From Euzebyella marina (GTDB lineage: Bacteria; Bacteroidota; Bacteroidia; Flavobacteriales; Flavobacteriaceae): a stretch of 64,000 nt of DNA. Made by a program: the position numbers and the translations under genes. The notes beneath the pieces are model-generated. The model made no database searches. It saw only the letters and a program-made list of their open reading frames with translations, and was not told the DNA's origin. Below, piece by piece: positions 1 through 8,413 of this stretch. Location of the stretch: assembly GCF_014855515.1 (NCBI RefSeq), contig NZ_JACYFK010000002.1, positions 186,001-250,000 on the forward strand, given 5' to 3'. The stretch's first letter is position 1. Each line of letters opens with the position of its first letter.

Positions 1-800
1 TTGAAGAATCTTCAGATTTTAGAGATTCGATTATTCGTATCGGTTTTGCCAAAGGAGAGGGTTCTTGGTCATACGTTGGTCGCGATGCTTGGGATATACC
101 AAAAGAGCAAAGAACCATGAACTTTGGGTGGGATATAGTTTCAGACGAGGATACCATTTTACATGAAATAGGTCATGCTATGGGTTTTCCGCATGAACAT
201 CAAAATCCCAAAGCTGGTATAGTATGGGATGAAGAGGCTGTTTACACCTCACTGGCCGGCCCGCCAAACTATTGGTCTCGAGATCAGACCTATCACAATA
301 TCATTAGAAAAATATCGCCCGATGATGTTCAGGGCTCCAGTTGGGATCCCAATTCTATTATGCATTACCCGTTCGGGGCCAACATGATAATATCCCCTGA
401 AGAATATAAAGATGGCCTTAGACCCGAAGATGGTCTTTCTGAGAGAGATATTGCCTGGGTAAAGCAGTTTTATCCAAAAATAGACAAGAGAACCTTCGTA
501 GAATTAAAAGCCTTTCATTCAGAGATTATATCTATTAATGCAGGTGACCAGATTAATTTAGAATTTTCTCCTGAAGAGTCGAGAACCTTTACCGTACGAA
601 CCTTTGGTAATATGGACACGGTTATGGTACTATCTGAAGTTGTAGATGGTGAAAACCAATATCTTTCAGGTGATGATGATAGTGGTGAAGATAGAAACTC
701 TTCAATTCAGATAAAATTGTTAAAAGGCAAAAAGTATATTGTCAACATTCGTTTGTACTATAAAACGAGTGCTGGTGATACCTGTGTAATGGTTTATTGA
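1..800 (+). CDS. astacin-like (M12A) zinc metalloprotease, 5' partial
   Basis: The frame is open from base 3 to a TGA at 798-800, so the gene begins before the window. About 265 residues are visible. The astacin zinc signature HEIGHAMGFPHE starts at visible residue 54 (ligands H54, H58, H64; catalytic E55), and the Met-turn SIMHYP follows. Just upstream, IRIGF and GSWSYVG are typical of the astacin N-lobe. The last ~100 residues, with DTVMVL, a DDDSGED stretch and KGKKYIVNIR, resemble a pre-peptidase C-terminal (PPC) type beta domain. From family knowledge it is probably a secreted or surface endopeptidase; signal peptide and propeptide would lie outside the window. The gene ends 22 bases before a convergent minus-strand gene. 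The protease family is well supported; the substrate is unknown. Confidence 0.9.
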   Translation, partial: EESSDFRDSIIRIGFAKGEGSWSYVGRDAWDIPKEQRTMNFGWDIVSDEDTILHEIGHAMGFPHEHQNPKAGIVWDEEAVYTSLAGPPNYWSRDQTYHNIIRKISPDDVQGSSWDPNSIMHYPFGANMIISPEEYKDGLRPEDGLSERDIAWVKQFYPKIDKRTFVELKAFHSEIISINAGDQINLEFSPEESRTFTVRTFGNMDTVMVLSEVVDGENQYLSGDDDSGEDRNSSIQIKLLKGKKYIVNIRLYYKTSAGDTCVMVY

Positions 801-821
801 GTATAAAGCGGTCGTAAGGGG

Positions 822-1385
822 TTACAGTTGGTACTCCTCATTATTCCGGTCTTTGTTTTCAATTTTTCCCGCCGAAAATAGGTCTTTTAAAATGTAAGCG
901 GCAATAATGGTGATACCTAGAACCAACAGCGGAATAGCAAATTTCCAATTCATTACATTCAAAAGGCTTCCGGCAATGATAGCCAAGGCGCCTACGACCA
1001 TGGCAAAGTTCCACATGACCTGAATTTTCTGATTTTTCGCTTTTCGGTCCTCATCTAGAAAATAGGCCGTACCTTCCATGATGAACCATGTCATAAATGA
1101 AATGCCGACAATGATTTGTAGAAAGAGGGTATGTTGAAAGTCTAAAATCCGAAGTATTCCATTGGTTGTCCAACTTAAAACAAGTACCAGCTTTACAATA
1201 TCAAGAAATTTTCTGTCAGATTTGTTCCAGAACCTAAAGAAGTATAAAATTCCGGTATTGGCAAAACCAAAGAGCACAATAGGTATAGCGTAGGGCCATT
1301 CAAGAATTTTCAATAGCATGCCAAGTAAGATGACTGTCATTGAAATTCTTAAAGGTACCTTTAAAATTTTCTCTTTTTTAGGCAT
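822..1385 (-). CDS. hypothetical polytopic membrane protein
   Basis: 187 residues with about five or six hydrophobic segments (roughly residues 13-33, 35-52, 62-80, 86-104, 124-145, 148-166), separated by short charged loops and flanked by charged tails. I do not recognise a named family. The KILEWPYAIP stretch, and a similar NWKFAIP stretch later, recall the KI-x-WP motif at the membrane start of GldL-like Bacteroidota proteins, so an internal duplication of a two-to-three helix unit is possible. No catalytic motif is visible. It lies just downstream of the nuclease-like gene on the same strand (16 bases between them) and may be co-transcribed. Integral inner-membrane protein of unknown function. 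Confidence 0.65.
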   Translation of the reverse strand: MPKKEKILKVPLRISMTVILLGMLLKILEWPYAIPIVLFGFANTGILYFFRFWNKSDRKFLDIVKLVLVLSWTTNGILRILDFQHTLFLQIIVGISFMTWFIMEGTAYFLDEDRKAKNQKIQVMWNFAMVVGALAIIAGSLLNVMNWKFAIPLLVLGITIIAAYILKDLFSAGKIENKDRNNEEYQL

Positions 1386-1401
1386 AATGAAAGTATTTGG
1401 T

Positions 1402-1845
1402 TTAGATGGCCTTTATGTGCACACGTAGTCCTTCCATAATTCCAAGAATATTATTAACGGTTTCCTTCAGATAATATTTTATAAGTACATGAGGTATTCT
1501 GATGGTCGTAAAACCGTTTTTGAAAGAATGCATGGCTTCTTCCAGATCGTTTATAGCTTGCTCGTGTGTAAGCATATGGTACTCTGCATCAATTTCGATG
1601 TTGAGTTTTACCCTAGAAATGGCAATGTCTATTGACTTGGTACCATCCCACCACTCTAACATGGCGGTAACACCGGCTTCTTTTAAGCCGTAATACAATT
1701 GAATAGCCTCTACTGGAGTTTTATGGCTTTCAATAAGTTTCACCATACGCTTTCGGTGCGCTTGGCAAAGTTCTACTCCTAACGACTCCATGGCGAGCTT
1801 GTGCTCAGAGTGGTCGAGTTGTTTATTACATTCTAAACAGGTCAT
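1402..1845 (-). CDS. conserved protein, zinc-finger plus DUF559/Vsr-like nuclease fold
   Basis: The frame is open upstream to 1956, but the start at 1845 (MTCLECNKQLDHS) gives a compact 147-residue protein and removes a low-quality N-terminal extension. The N-terminus has CLEC...LCQAH, a C-x2-C...C-x2-H arrangement that could bind zinc. The C-terminal half has KSIDIAI, KLNIEIDAEYH and GFTTIRIPHVLI, which match the pattern of DUF559/Vsr-related PD-(D/E)xK proteins (D-x-A, IEIDxxxH, GxxTIRIP). By analogy it could be a DNA-acting protein. No restriction or methylase gene is next to it. The fold is inferred from motif spacing only; function unknown. Confidence 0.6.
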   Translation of the reverse strand: MTCLECNKQLDHSEHKLAMESLGVELCQAHRKRMVKLIESHKTPVEAIQLYYGLKEAGVTAMLEWWDGTKSIDIAISRVKLNIEIDAEYHMLTHEQAINDLEEAMHSFKNGFTTIRIPHVLIKYYLKETVNNILGIMEGLRVHIKAI

Positions 1846-2085
1846 AAAATAGGTTAATTTATTTCGGGGGATTGTAACCCACTTTCGTTTGATTTGGGAA
1901 TATAATAACCCTGTATTTTTTGGAATAGTATGTTGAATCGATGTATCGCACCCCATTATTAGACGAACTACATTTTTTTAGATAAACGACATTAAAAAGT
2001 GTTAAAACTGTTGTGAAAGTCAGGGTTGAGCTAATTCGCTCTATTTAATTTATCGATTTGATAATTTTTAGCCTTTTAAATGGGG

Positions 2086-2093
2086 TAGTTTTG
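2086..2093 (+). promoter_or_regulatory. candidate -7 element for pxpABC
   Basis: TAGTTTTG matches the Bacteroidota -7 consensus TAnnTTTG. Transcription would begin near 2100, which favours translation starts at 2145 or 2157 over the far-upstream ATG at 2058. The nearest TTTG (2057-2060) is 25 bases away, longer than usual for a -33 element, so this is a weak call. Confidence 0.3.
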
Positions 2094-2156
2094 ATTTTTG
2101 TAGCGATAGCCATTAAATTGCTTCGATTGTTATCTTGTAGTATAATGAACGCTGTT

Positions 2157-2885
2157 ATGAATCTAGAATTGAATTGCGATGCTGGTGAGGGCATGGCTAA
2201 TGAAGAGCGCTTATTTGGTTATATAGATTCCTGTAGCATTGCCTGTGGGGGGCATTTTGGAAATCATCATACCATGATCAACACAGTTCGCTTAGGTTTG
2301 CAAAATGATTTAAACGTAGGTGCTCACCCTTCATATCCTGATTTGGAGAATTTTGGAAGGAAATCGATTGAAATAGATAGAAATGTTTTGAAACGGTCTA
2401 TTAAGAGTCAAATCGGGCAATTAAAAGCAATTGTTGATAATGAAGGAGGTTGTTTGCACCATATAAAAGCACATGGTGCTTTGTACAACGATATGGCCGC
2501 GAGCAAAGATTTGTCGGAAGTATTTCTAGAGAGTATCGAAGATTATAAAGAAGGTTTGTTTCTTTTTGTCCCCTACCAATCGGAAATTGAAAAATTGGCT
2601 ATTGAGAATGGTTTCAAGATTAAGTACGAAGCGTTTGCCGATAGAAATTATAACTCTAATTTAAAATTGGTGTCACGGCAAGAGCCGAATGCTCTTATTG
2701 AAGACCCGAATCAGGCCCTTGAACACATACTGATGATGCGCGAAGAAGGTATGGTGAAGACAATTGGTGGTGATAAATTACCGATAAAGGCAGACACATT
2801 CTGTGTGCACGGCGATACCGCTTCTGCATTTAAAATTGTGTCGTATATTAGGCAGGCAATACCAAACCAAAAACCGAAGCATTAG
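2157..2885 (+). CDS. pxpA: 5-oxoprolinase subunit PxpA (LamB/YcsF family)
   Basis: First gene of a three-gene ATP-dependent 5-oxoprolinase operon that hydrolyses 5-oxoproline (pyroglutamate) to glutamate. LamB/YcsF hallmarks are present: LNCDAGEG at the N-terminus, CGGHFGNH, AHPSYPDLENFGR, HIKAHGALYN, FADRNY and CVHGDT near the end. The frame is open upstream to an ATG at 2058, which would add 33 hydrophobic residues absent from the family. I chose the ATG at 2157, which places LNCD at the N-terminus; the ATG at 2145 (four residues longer) is equally possible. The TAG stop overlaps the GTG start of pxpB by one base, implying translational coupling. Family-typical length (~243 aa). Cytoplasmic. 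Confidence 0.93.
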   Translation: MNLELNCDAGEGMANEERLFGYIDSCSIACGGHFGNHHTMINTVRLGLQNDLNVGAHPSYPDLENFGRKSIEIDRNVLKRSIKSQIGQLKAIVDNEGGCLHHIKAHGALYNDMAASKDLSEVFLESIEDYKEGLFLFVPYQSEIEKLAIENGFKIKYEAFADRNYNSNLKLVSRQEPNALIEDPNQALEHILMMREEGMVKTIGGDKLPIKADTFCVHGDTASAFKIVSYIRQAIPNQKPKH

Positions 2886-3622
2886 TGAGTGGCTTTCCTA
2901 TATCAATAAGGCCCTTTGGGGCGCATGCAATACTCATCGAGTGGCCCAAAAGGGTAGAAGAAACGATTTTAACCGATATTCTCAACTTCACCGATTATTT
3001 GAAGAATGTTTGTTTACAGGGCGAACATTGGGAAATGGTTCCTGCTTATAACTCCGTGACACTCATCCACAGAGACCGACCTATAGATTTTAATTCTTTC
3101 AAGGAAAAACTAAGCCAATGGTATAATGACGAATGGTCGGTGACCCAAACAAAGAGGTTCCTTTGGCGACTACCGGTTTGTTATGATGAAGAATTTGGAA
3201 TTGACCTGCCGTTGGTGGCAAAAAACCTTCATATAAGTGAGGAAGAGGTAGTTCGCTTACATACATCACATACCTATACACTTTATGGTATCGGATTTTT
3301 GCCCGGATTTATGTATTTGGGCGGTCTGCCTGAGGCACTTGAAATACCTAGAAAATCACAGCCACGGGCCAAGGTAATACAGGGATCGGTTGGTTTGGCA
3401 GGAAAACAGACGGGTATCTACCCTCAAGATTCCCCTGGGGGATGGAATATTATTGGTAACTGCTCGGTTCGAATGTTCGACCCCCGAAAAGAGGAACCCT
3501 GCTTTATTAATGTGGGTGATAAAGTTCAGTTTTATCCTATTGAAAAAGCGGAGTACGATTTGCATAAAATAGAGGGGGAAGTCGGTATTTATAAACTGGA
3601 TAAATCGGTGTGGAATGCTTAA
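2885..3622 (+). CDS. pxpB: 5-oxoprolinase subunit PxpB (KipI-like)
   Basis: 245 residues, GTG start overlapping the pxpA stop. The cyclophilin-like KipI/PxpB core is clear: YGIGFLPGFMYLGGLP, IPRKSQPRAKV, GSVGLAGKQTGIYP and SPGGWNIIG. With PxpC it forms the subunit pair that works with PxpA in ATP-dependent cleavage of 5-oxoproline; in Bacillus the homologue KipI also inhibits the KinA sporulation kinase, a role not expected here. The stop lies 8 bases inside pxpC, so translation of the three subunits is coupled. Normal length; no missing region seen. Cytoplasmic. Confidence 0.93.
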   Translation: MSGFPISIRPFGAHAILIEWPKRVEETILTDILNFTDYLKNVCLQGEHWEMVPAYNSVTLIHRDRPIDFNSFKEKLSQWYNDEWSVTQTKRFLWRLPVCYDEEFGIDLPLVAKNLHISEEEVVRLHTSHTYTLYGIGFLPGFMYLGGLPEALEIPRKSQPRAKVIQGSVGLAGKQTGIYPQDSPGGWNIIGNCSVRMFDPRKEEPCFINVGDKVQFYPIEKAEYDLHKIEGEVGIYKLDKSVWNA

Positions 3623-4457
3623 GGTGCTAAAATCAGGACTTTTCACTACTATACAAGATAATGGTAGATACGGCTATTTAAATAAAGGAGTACCCGTCGC
3701 GGGGTATATGGATACTTTTGCGGCTACCAAAGTTAATAAGTTGTTGGAGAACTCTATTGATGCGGCCCTTATGGAAATAACCATGACCGGTCCCAAGATT
3801 CAGTTTGAAGCGGCAACTTTTATTTGTTTGGGGGGTGCCGAAATCTCTGCCAAGCTTAACGATGAACCTATAAAAAACTATGTAGTCGTTAAAGTCAAGA
3901 AAGGAGACATTTTAACCTATGGTAAATTAGTGCAAGGTTTTCGGGCCTATTTGGGTGTTAAAAATGGCTTTAAAACTGTGAGAGTTTTGGGTAGTCGCTC
4001 GTTCTTTATATCGGTAACCGAAAAGAACCATTCGAGTGAAGGAGATGTATTGAAGTTTGATGAGGTTGTTGAGTTTTCTCCAAAAATTATGGAGCTAAAA
4101 GTGCCCAATTATTATGATAAAGCTAAGTTGACCGTCAATAAAGGGCCTGAGTACGAACTTTTAAATGATAAGCAGCTCGAATATTTATTTGCTAGAGAAT
4201 TTTCTATCGCCAACGAGAATAACAGAATGGCCTATCAATTAGAAGAGACAATTCCTGGTCATGAAATTTCAATGCTTACCTCCGCAACGTTGCCGGGTAC
4301 CGTGCAATTGACACCGTCCGGCAAACTAATAATTTTGATGAAAGATGGGCAAACGACAGGAGGTTATCCCAGAATCTTGCAATTATCAGATGATGCTATC
4401 AATATGTTGGCCCAGAAAAAATTTGGCGATTTGATTAATTTTAAATTAATCCCTTAA
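3615..4457 (+). CDS. pxpC: 5-oxoprolinase subunit PxpC (KipA-like)
   Basis: 280 residues, overlapping the end of pxpB by 8 bases. N-terminal KSGLFTTIQDNGRYGY and GVPVAGYMD, internal LGGAEISA, GFRAYLG and a C-terminal SGKLIILMKDGQTTGGYPRI are diagnostic for the KipA/PxpC (biotin-dependent carboxylase-like) family. It completes the PxpABC 5-oxoprolinase. It is slightly shorter than some homologues (~300-330 aa), but both N- and C-terminal motifs are present. Last gene of the operon; no strong terminator directly follows, and the ilv leader region begins within 80 bases. Confidence 0.92.
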   Translation: MLKVLKSGLFTTIQDNGRYGYLNKGVPVAGYMDTFAATKVNKLLENSIDAALMEITMTGPKIQFEAATFICLGGAEISAKLNDEPIKNYVVVKVKKGDILTYGKLVQGFRAYLGVKNGFKTVRVLGSRSFFISVTEKNHSSEGDVLKFDEVVEFSPKIMELKVPNYYDKAKLTVNKGPEYELLNDKQLEYLFAREFSIANENNRMAYQLEETIPGHEISMLTSATLPGTVQLTPSGKLIILMKDGQTTGGYPRILQLSDDAINMLAQKKFGDLINFKLIP

Positions 4458-4504
4458 AAAACCAAGGTTCTGATAATAATTACTACAAATTGTCAGTAAA
4501 CTTT

Positions 4505-4533
4505 TTTGATTTTCGGTATTTTGATTAATATTG
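4505..4533 (+). promoter_or_regulatory. candidate promoter of the ilv operon
   Basis: TTTG at 4505-4508 and TAATATTG at 4526-4533 (one mismatch to TAnnTTTG) are 17 bases apart, within the Bacteroidota -33/-7 range. Transcription would start near 4538-4540, almost on the ATG of the leader peptide, giving a nearly leaderless leader ORF. An overlapping TATTTTG at 4517-4523 is a rival -7. Confidence 0.35.
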
Positions 4534-4538
4534 TCTTT

Positions 4539-4595
4539 ATGAAACAAAGAATTCTAGAAGTCATTGTGATTTTGGTCGTCCCTCAGTGGGGGTGA
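4539..4595 (+). CDS. ilv leader peptide, Ile/Leu/Val-rich (attenuation)
   Basis: An 18-codon ORF reading MKQRILEVIVILVVPQWG then TGA. Nine of the eleven codons from position 5 to 14 plus flank are branched-chain residues in a dense block (I-L-E-V-I-V-I-L-V-V), exactly the three amino acids made by the downstream genes. It is far too short to appear as an ordinary gene. The TGA stop is itself the first part of a predicted antiterminator arm, and a T-tailed hairpin follows 23 bases later. By analogy to ilv/leu leaders of enterobacteria it should act as a charged-tRNA sensor by ribosome stalling. The peptide and the structures are read directly from sequence; the regulatory role is inference. 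Confidence 0.82.
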   Translation: MKQRILEVIVILVVPQWG

Positions 4596-4650
4596 TACGG
4601 AATTCTATTGACCTAAGAAGCCTGTATCAGAACGAATTTGATGCAGGCTT
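4548..4650 (+). promoter_or_regulatory. ribosome-dependent transcription attenuator upstream of ilvD
   Basis: Four pairing segments can be drawn. Segment 1, AGAATTCT at 4548-4555 inside the leader ORF, pairs with segment 2a, GGAATTCT at 4599-4606 (8 bp). Segment 2b, TGATACGG at 4593-4600, which contains the leader stop codon, pairs with CTGTATCA at 4622-4629 in segment 3 (8 bp, one G-U). Segment 3, AAGCCTGTATCA at 4618-4629, pairs with segment 4, TGATGCAGGCTT at 4639-4650. Pairings 2:3 and 3:4 are mutually exclusive, as are 1:2 and 2:3. A ribosome stalled on the Ile/Leu/Val codons would cover segment 1 and allow 2:3 (read-through); one at the stop would cover segment 2 and allow the 3:4 terminator. 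Confidence 0.75.
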
Positions 4651-4655
4651 TTTTA
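4618..4655 (+). terminator. attenuator terminator of the ilv leader
   Basis: Stem AAGCCTGTATCA / TGATGCAGGCTT (4618-4629 with 4639-4650, one internal mismatch), 9-base loop, then a T-rich tract TTTTTTATTTT from 4649. Typical intrinsic terminator placed between the leader peptide and ilvD. Confidence 0.8.
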
Positions 4656-4892
4656 TTTTCTCAAGGTTTCAAAGAGTACAATTACTATAAACAAGAAGTT
4701 TTCCCTAGAAAAGAAAACTATTGAATATGATAAAAAATAACATTTAAGTATCTGACTATCAATATTTTAAATTTAAATATAAAATATTGGCTTTAGAAAG
4801 CCTTTTCAAGCTCAAGAATTGAACTTTTATAAATATATACTTTTGAAATAGAAGTTGAACAACCAGCTAAAAACAACACATTATTTATATAG
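4656..4892 (+). other. AT-rich untranslated leader between attenuator and ilvD
   Basis: About 240 bases with no ORF. It contains a perfect 10-bp inverted repeat (CAATATTTTA at 4760-4769 and its complement at 4780-4789, AT-only loop), immediately followed by a small hairpin GGCTTTAGAAAGCC (4789-4802) and TTTT. These could be an mRNA-stability element, a second weak terminator or a protein site. Nothing else is recognised. Confidence 0.4.
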
Positions 4893-6575
4893 ATGGATTT
4901 AAAGAAATACAGTTATAGCGTAACTCAAGACCCAACCCTTCCAGCAGCACAGGCTATGTTGCATGCCATTGGCCTGACCGATGAAGATTTGAAAAAACCT
5001 TTGATAGGTATTGCCAGTACAGGTTATGAAGGTAACCCTTGTAATATGCACCTGAACGATTTGGCCAAACAAGTAAAGCAAGGAACTGAGAATGCTGATT
5101 TGGTAGGCTTGATTTTTAATACAATTGGCGTAAGTGACGGTATTTCGAACGGTACCCCGGGAATGCGTTTTTCGCTTCCTTCAAGAGATTTGATTGCTGA
5201 TTCGATGGAAACCGTAATGGAGGCACAGGGCTATGATGGCTTGGTCACCGTTGTCGGTTGCGATAAAAATATGCCTGGTGCACTAATGGCACAACTTCGA
5301 TTGAACCGTCCATCTATATTGGTATATGGCGGTACCATTGCTTCGGGGTGCCATAATGGTAAAAAGCTAGATATTATTTCGGCATTTGAGGCTTTTGGTC
5401 AAAAAGTGGCCGGTACCATTGATGAAAAAGAATACAAAGAGGTCATTCATAAGGCTTGCCCCGGGGCAGGAGCTTGTGGCGGAATGTACACAGCGAATAC
5501 CATGGCCTCGGCAATTGAAGCATTAGGTATGTCATTACCTTTTAATTCCTCCAACCCGGCCGTTAGTGGTGGTAATCTGAAGGAGAAAGAATGTGTGAGG
5601 GCTGGTGAGGCACTTAGATTATTGTTGGAAAAAGATATTAAACCATCTGACATCGTAACCAAAAAGTCATTGGAGAATGCCATACGTTTGGTAACTATAT
5701 TAGGCGGGTCTACCAATGCGGTATTGCACTTTTTAGCTATTGCAAAGGCGGCGAAGGTTGACTTTACATTAGCTGATTTTCAAAGAATAAGTGATTCGAC
5801 ACCATTATTGGCCGATTTGAAACCGAGCGGTAAATACGCAATGGAAGATTTACACGCCGTTGGCGGCGTTCCGGGCGTGTTGAAATATTTGCTTGAATTG
5901 GGAATGCTGCACGGTGATTGTTTAACGGTGACTGGCAAAACGCTAGCTGAGAATTTGGCGGATGCCCCTGAATTGGATGCAGACCAAGATATCGTTAGAA
6001 AGGTCGATAATCCCATCAAAGATTCTGGACATATTAGAATATTGTTCGGCAATTTGGCCACTGAAGGCGCAGTTGCTAAAATTACGGGTAAAGAAGGCCT
6101 TTCTTTTACAGGTACAGCCAATGTATTTGATAGTGAAGCTGCGGTAAATGAAGGCATCAAAGGCGGAAAGGTCAAGAAGGGCGATGTAGTGATTATTCGT
6201 TACGAGGGTCCTAAAGGTGGTCCGGGTATGCCAGAGATGTTAAAACCTACATCCTCTATTATGGGTGCTGGTTTGGGTAAAGATGTAGCATTGATTACCG
6301 ATGGTAGATTTTCAGGTGGTTCCCACGGTTTTGTTGTGGGTCACGTGGCTCCGGAAGCGCAAGTAGGTGGTAATATTGCCTTGGTTGAAAATGGAGACAC
6401 CATTGTCATCGATGCCGTAAAAAATACGATCAACATAGAGATATCCGACGAAGAACTTGAGAAGAGAAGGGCCCAATGGAAGGCTCCGAAATTAAGATTT
6501 GACAGAGGAGTTCTGTATAAATATGCAAAGACGGTTTCGTCGGCTTCAAAAGGCTGTGTTACCGATGAGTTTTAA
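4893..6575 (+). CDS. ilvD: dihydroxy-acid dehydratase
   Basis: 560 residues, full length. Converts 2,3-dihydroxy-isovalerate or -methylvalerate to the 2-oxoacids, the third shared step of Val/Ile synthesis. Fe-S ligands expected of the family are present: C50 in GNPCNMHL, C123 in GCDKNMPG and C195 in [10 protein letters not shown]. The C-terminal [14 protein letters not shown] carries the catalytic serine region, and [13 protein letters not shown] is also diagnostic. First structural gene after the attenuator, so its transcription should respond to the leader peptide. 73 bases separate it from ilvB; that gap holds a small hairpin TGGTGA/TCACCA (6609-6626) without a T-run. Cytoplasmic. Confidence 0.98.
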   Translation: MDLKKYSYSVTQDPTLPAAQAMLHAIGLTDEDLKKPLIGIASTGYEGNPCNMHLNDLAKQVKQGTENADLVGLIFNTIGVSDGISNGTPGMRFSLPSRDLIADSMETVMEAQGYDGLVTVVGCDKNMPGALMAQLRLNRPSILVYGGTIASGCHNGKKLDIISAFEAFGQKVAGTIDEKEYKEVIHKACPGAGACGGMYTANTMASAIEALGMSLPFNSSNPAVSGGNLKEKECVRAGEALRLLLEKDIKPSDIVTKKSLENAIRLVTILGGSTNAVLHFLAIAKAAKVDFTLADFQRISDSTPLLADLKPSGKYAMEDLHAVGGVPGVLKYLLELGMLHGDCLTVTGKTLAENLADAPELDADQDIVRKVDNPIKDSGHIRILFGNLATEGAVAKITGKEGLSFTGTANVFDSEAAVNEGIKGGKVKKGDVVIIRYEGPKGGPGMPEMLKPTSSIMGAGLGKDVALITDGRFSGGSHGFVVGHVAPEAQVGGNIALVENGDTIVIDAVKNTINIEISDEELEKRRAQWKAPKLRFDRGVLYKYAKTVSSASKGCVTDEF

Positions 6576-6648
6576 TAAAGAGATTATTTTCTGATTGTTT
6601 AAAAAGTCGTGGTGACAATCTTCACCATGTTAGAATGACCGTTTAAAG

Positions 6649-8382
6649 ATGGAAGCAATTAAAATGAAAACCGAAGAGACAAAGAGTAAGACCAAATTAA
6701 AAATTTCAGGGGCCGAGGCGATTATGCATTGTCTATTGGCTGAAGGGGTCGATGTTCTCTATGGATATCCTGGGGGTGCTATAATGCCCGTTTATGATGA
6801 GCTTTATAAGTTTCAAGACAAACTTAATCACGTTCTCACTCGTCACGAACAAGGTGCCGTTCATGCGGCTCAAGGTTTTGCCAGAGTTTCTGGTAGGGTT
6901 GGTGTTGCCATGGCAACATCAGGGCCGGGTGCGACCAATTTAGTGACCGGTTTAGCCGATGCACAGATTGATTCAACCCCCATGGTCTGCATTACGGGCC
7001 AGGTGACTCGCCATTTATTAGGTTCAGATGCTTTTCAAGAAACTGATATCATTGGTATTTCAACACCGGTAACCAAATGGAATTATCAAATCACTAAGGC
7101 CGAAGAAATTCCGGAAATCATGGCAAAGGCGTTCTACATCGCTAAGTCTGGTCGTCCTGGTCCTGTGCTGATTGATATTACCAAAAACGCACAGTTCGAT
7201 GAGTTCGAGTTCAGCTACAAGAAATGTACTGGGGTAAGAAGTTATACACCGGTACCCAAACCAGACCCAAAGGCGCTTGAGGCGGCGGCCGACTTGATCA
7301 ATGCGGCCAAGAAGCCGATGATAGTTTGGGGTCAAGGTGTCATATTGGGCAAAGCAGAGGAAGAACTAAAGGCTTTGGTCGAAAAAGCCGGTATTCCTGC
7401 GGCATGGACCATCATGGGTGCCTCTGCAATTGATACAGACCACCCTTTAAATGTGGGCATGGTAGGTATGCATGGTAATTACGGTCCTAACTTATTGACC
7501 AATGAGTGCGATTTGCTTATTGCTATAGGCATGCGATTTGATGATCGTGTGACAGGAAATTTAGACACCTACGCCAAACAGGCCAAGGTCATTCATTTTG
7601 AAATTGACAAGGCTGAGGTTAATAAGAATGTTCACGTAGATGTGGCCGTTTTGGGCGATAGCAAAGAGACTTTAGGTTTGATTCTTCCTTTAATAGAAGA
7701 GAACAGTCACGAAGAATGGCACAATGAATTCAAGAAAAAATATGAAATTGAATTCAAAGAGGTCATTGAAAAAGATATACACCCGACCAAGCAAGGTCTG
7801 ACCATGGGCGAGGTTATTGAAGAAATTAATAAGGCTTCTGGTAATGAAGCAGTTATTGTAACCGACGTTGGTCAACACCAAATGATAGGTTGTCGTTATG
7901 CTAAGTTCAAAAAGTCAAAAAGTAACATTACTTCTGGTGGTTTAGGTACCATGGGCTTTGCCCTGCCTGCAGCTATCGGTGCCAAAATGGGTGCTATGGA
8001 TAGAGAGGTAGTGGCCATTATAGGCGATGGAGGCTATCAAATGACCATTCAGGAGCTAGGTGTCATTTTTCAACATAACCTTCCTGTGAAAATCGTGGTT
8101 TTGAACAACGATCACTTAGGTATGGTAAGACAGTGGCAAGAGTTGTTCTTTGATCGAAGATATGCATCGACTGTTATGGTGAATCCTGATTTTGTCAAAA
8201 TAGCTGAAGGATATCATATCGAGGCCAAAAGAGTTTCTGAGCGAAAAGATCTGTCTGCCGTAGTTCAAGAAATGATGGCTTCGGATAAGCCTTATTTTCT
8301 AGAGGTTAAAGTTGAGAAAGAAGATAATGTTTTCCCAATGATTCCGACGGGTGCGTCTGTGTCAGACATCCGTTTGAAATAA
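6649..8382 (+). CDS. ilvB: acetolactate synthase large (catalytic) subunit
   Basis: 577 residues. Thiamine-diphosphate enzyme that condenses pyruvate with pyruvate or 2-oxobutyrate, the first common step of Val/Leu/Ile synthesis. Seen in order: N-terminal pyrimidine-binding domain with GYPGGAIMP and the catalytic glutamate E67 in RHEQGAVHAA; GPGATNLVTG; a central FAD/Rossmann-like domain; and the C-terminal GDGGYQMTIQEL...NNDHLGMV that binds the cofactor pyrophosphate and Mg2+. The first ATG (6649) gives a short charged extension; ATG 6664 is an alternative start. The partner small subunit ilvN lies downstream, but two methyltransferase genes intervene. Confidence 0.97.
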   Translation: MEAIKMKTEETKSKTKLKISGAEAIMHCLLAEGVDVLYGYPGGAIMPVYDELYKFQDKLNHVLTRHEQGAVHAAQGFARVSGRVGVAMATSGPGATNLVTGLADAQIDSTPMVCITGQVTRHLLGSDAFQETDIIGISTPVTKWNYQITKAEEIPEIMAKAFYIAKSGRPGPVLIDITKNAQFDEFEFSYKKCTGVRSYTPVPKPDPKALEAAADLINAAKKPMIVWGQGVILGKAEEELKALVEKAGIPAAWTIMGASAIDTDHPLNVGMVGMHGNYGPNLLTNECDLLIAIGMRFDDRVTGNLDTYAKQAKVIHFEIDKAEVNKNVHVDVAVLGDSKETLGLILPLIEENSHEEWHNEFKKKYEIEFKEVIEKDIHPTKQGLTMGEVIEEINKASGNEAVIVTDVGQHQMIGCRYAKFKKSKSNITSGGLGTMGFALPAAIGAKMGAMDREVVAIIGDGGYQMTIQELGVIFQHNLPVKIVVLNNDHLGMVRQWQELFFDRRYASTVMVNPDFVKIAEGYHIEAKRVSERKDLSAVVQEMMASDKPYFLEVKVEKEDNVFPMIPTGASVSDIRLK

Positions 8383-8413
8383 CTAAAAATTGGTTTAAAT
8401 AACGTTATTTATC

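Noticed and set aside
2058-2156. N-terminal extension of PxpA from an upstream ATG
   Set aside because: Adds hydrophobic residues not found in the family and would begin before the candidate transcription start; ATG 2157 or 2145 places the conserved N-terminus correctly.
5447-6175. Minus-strand ORFs inside ilvD
   Set aside because: Shadows of a fully conserved dehydratase.
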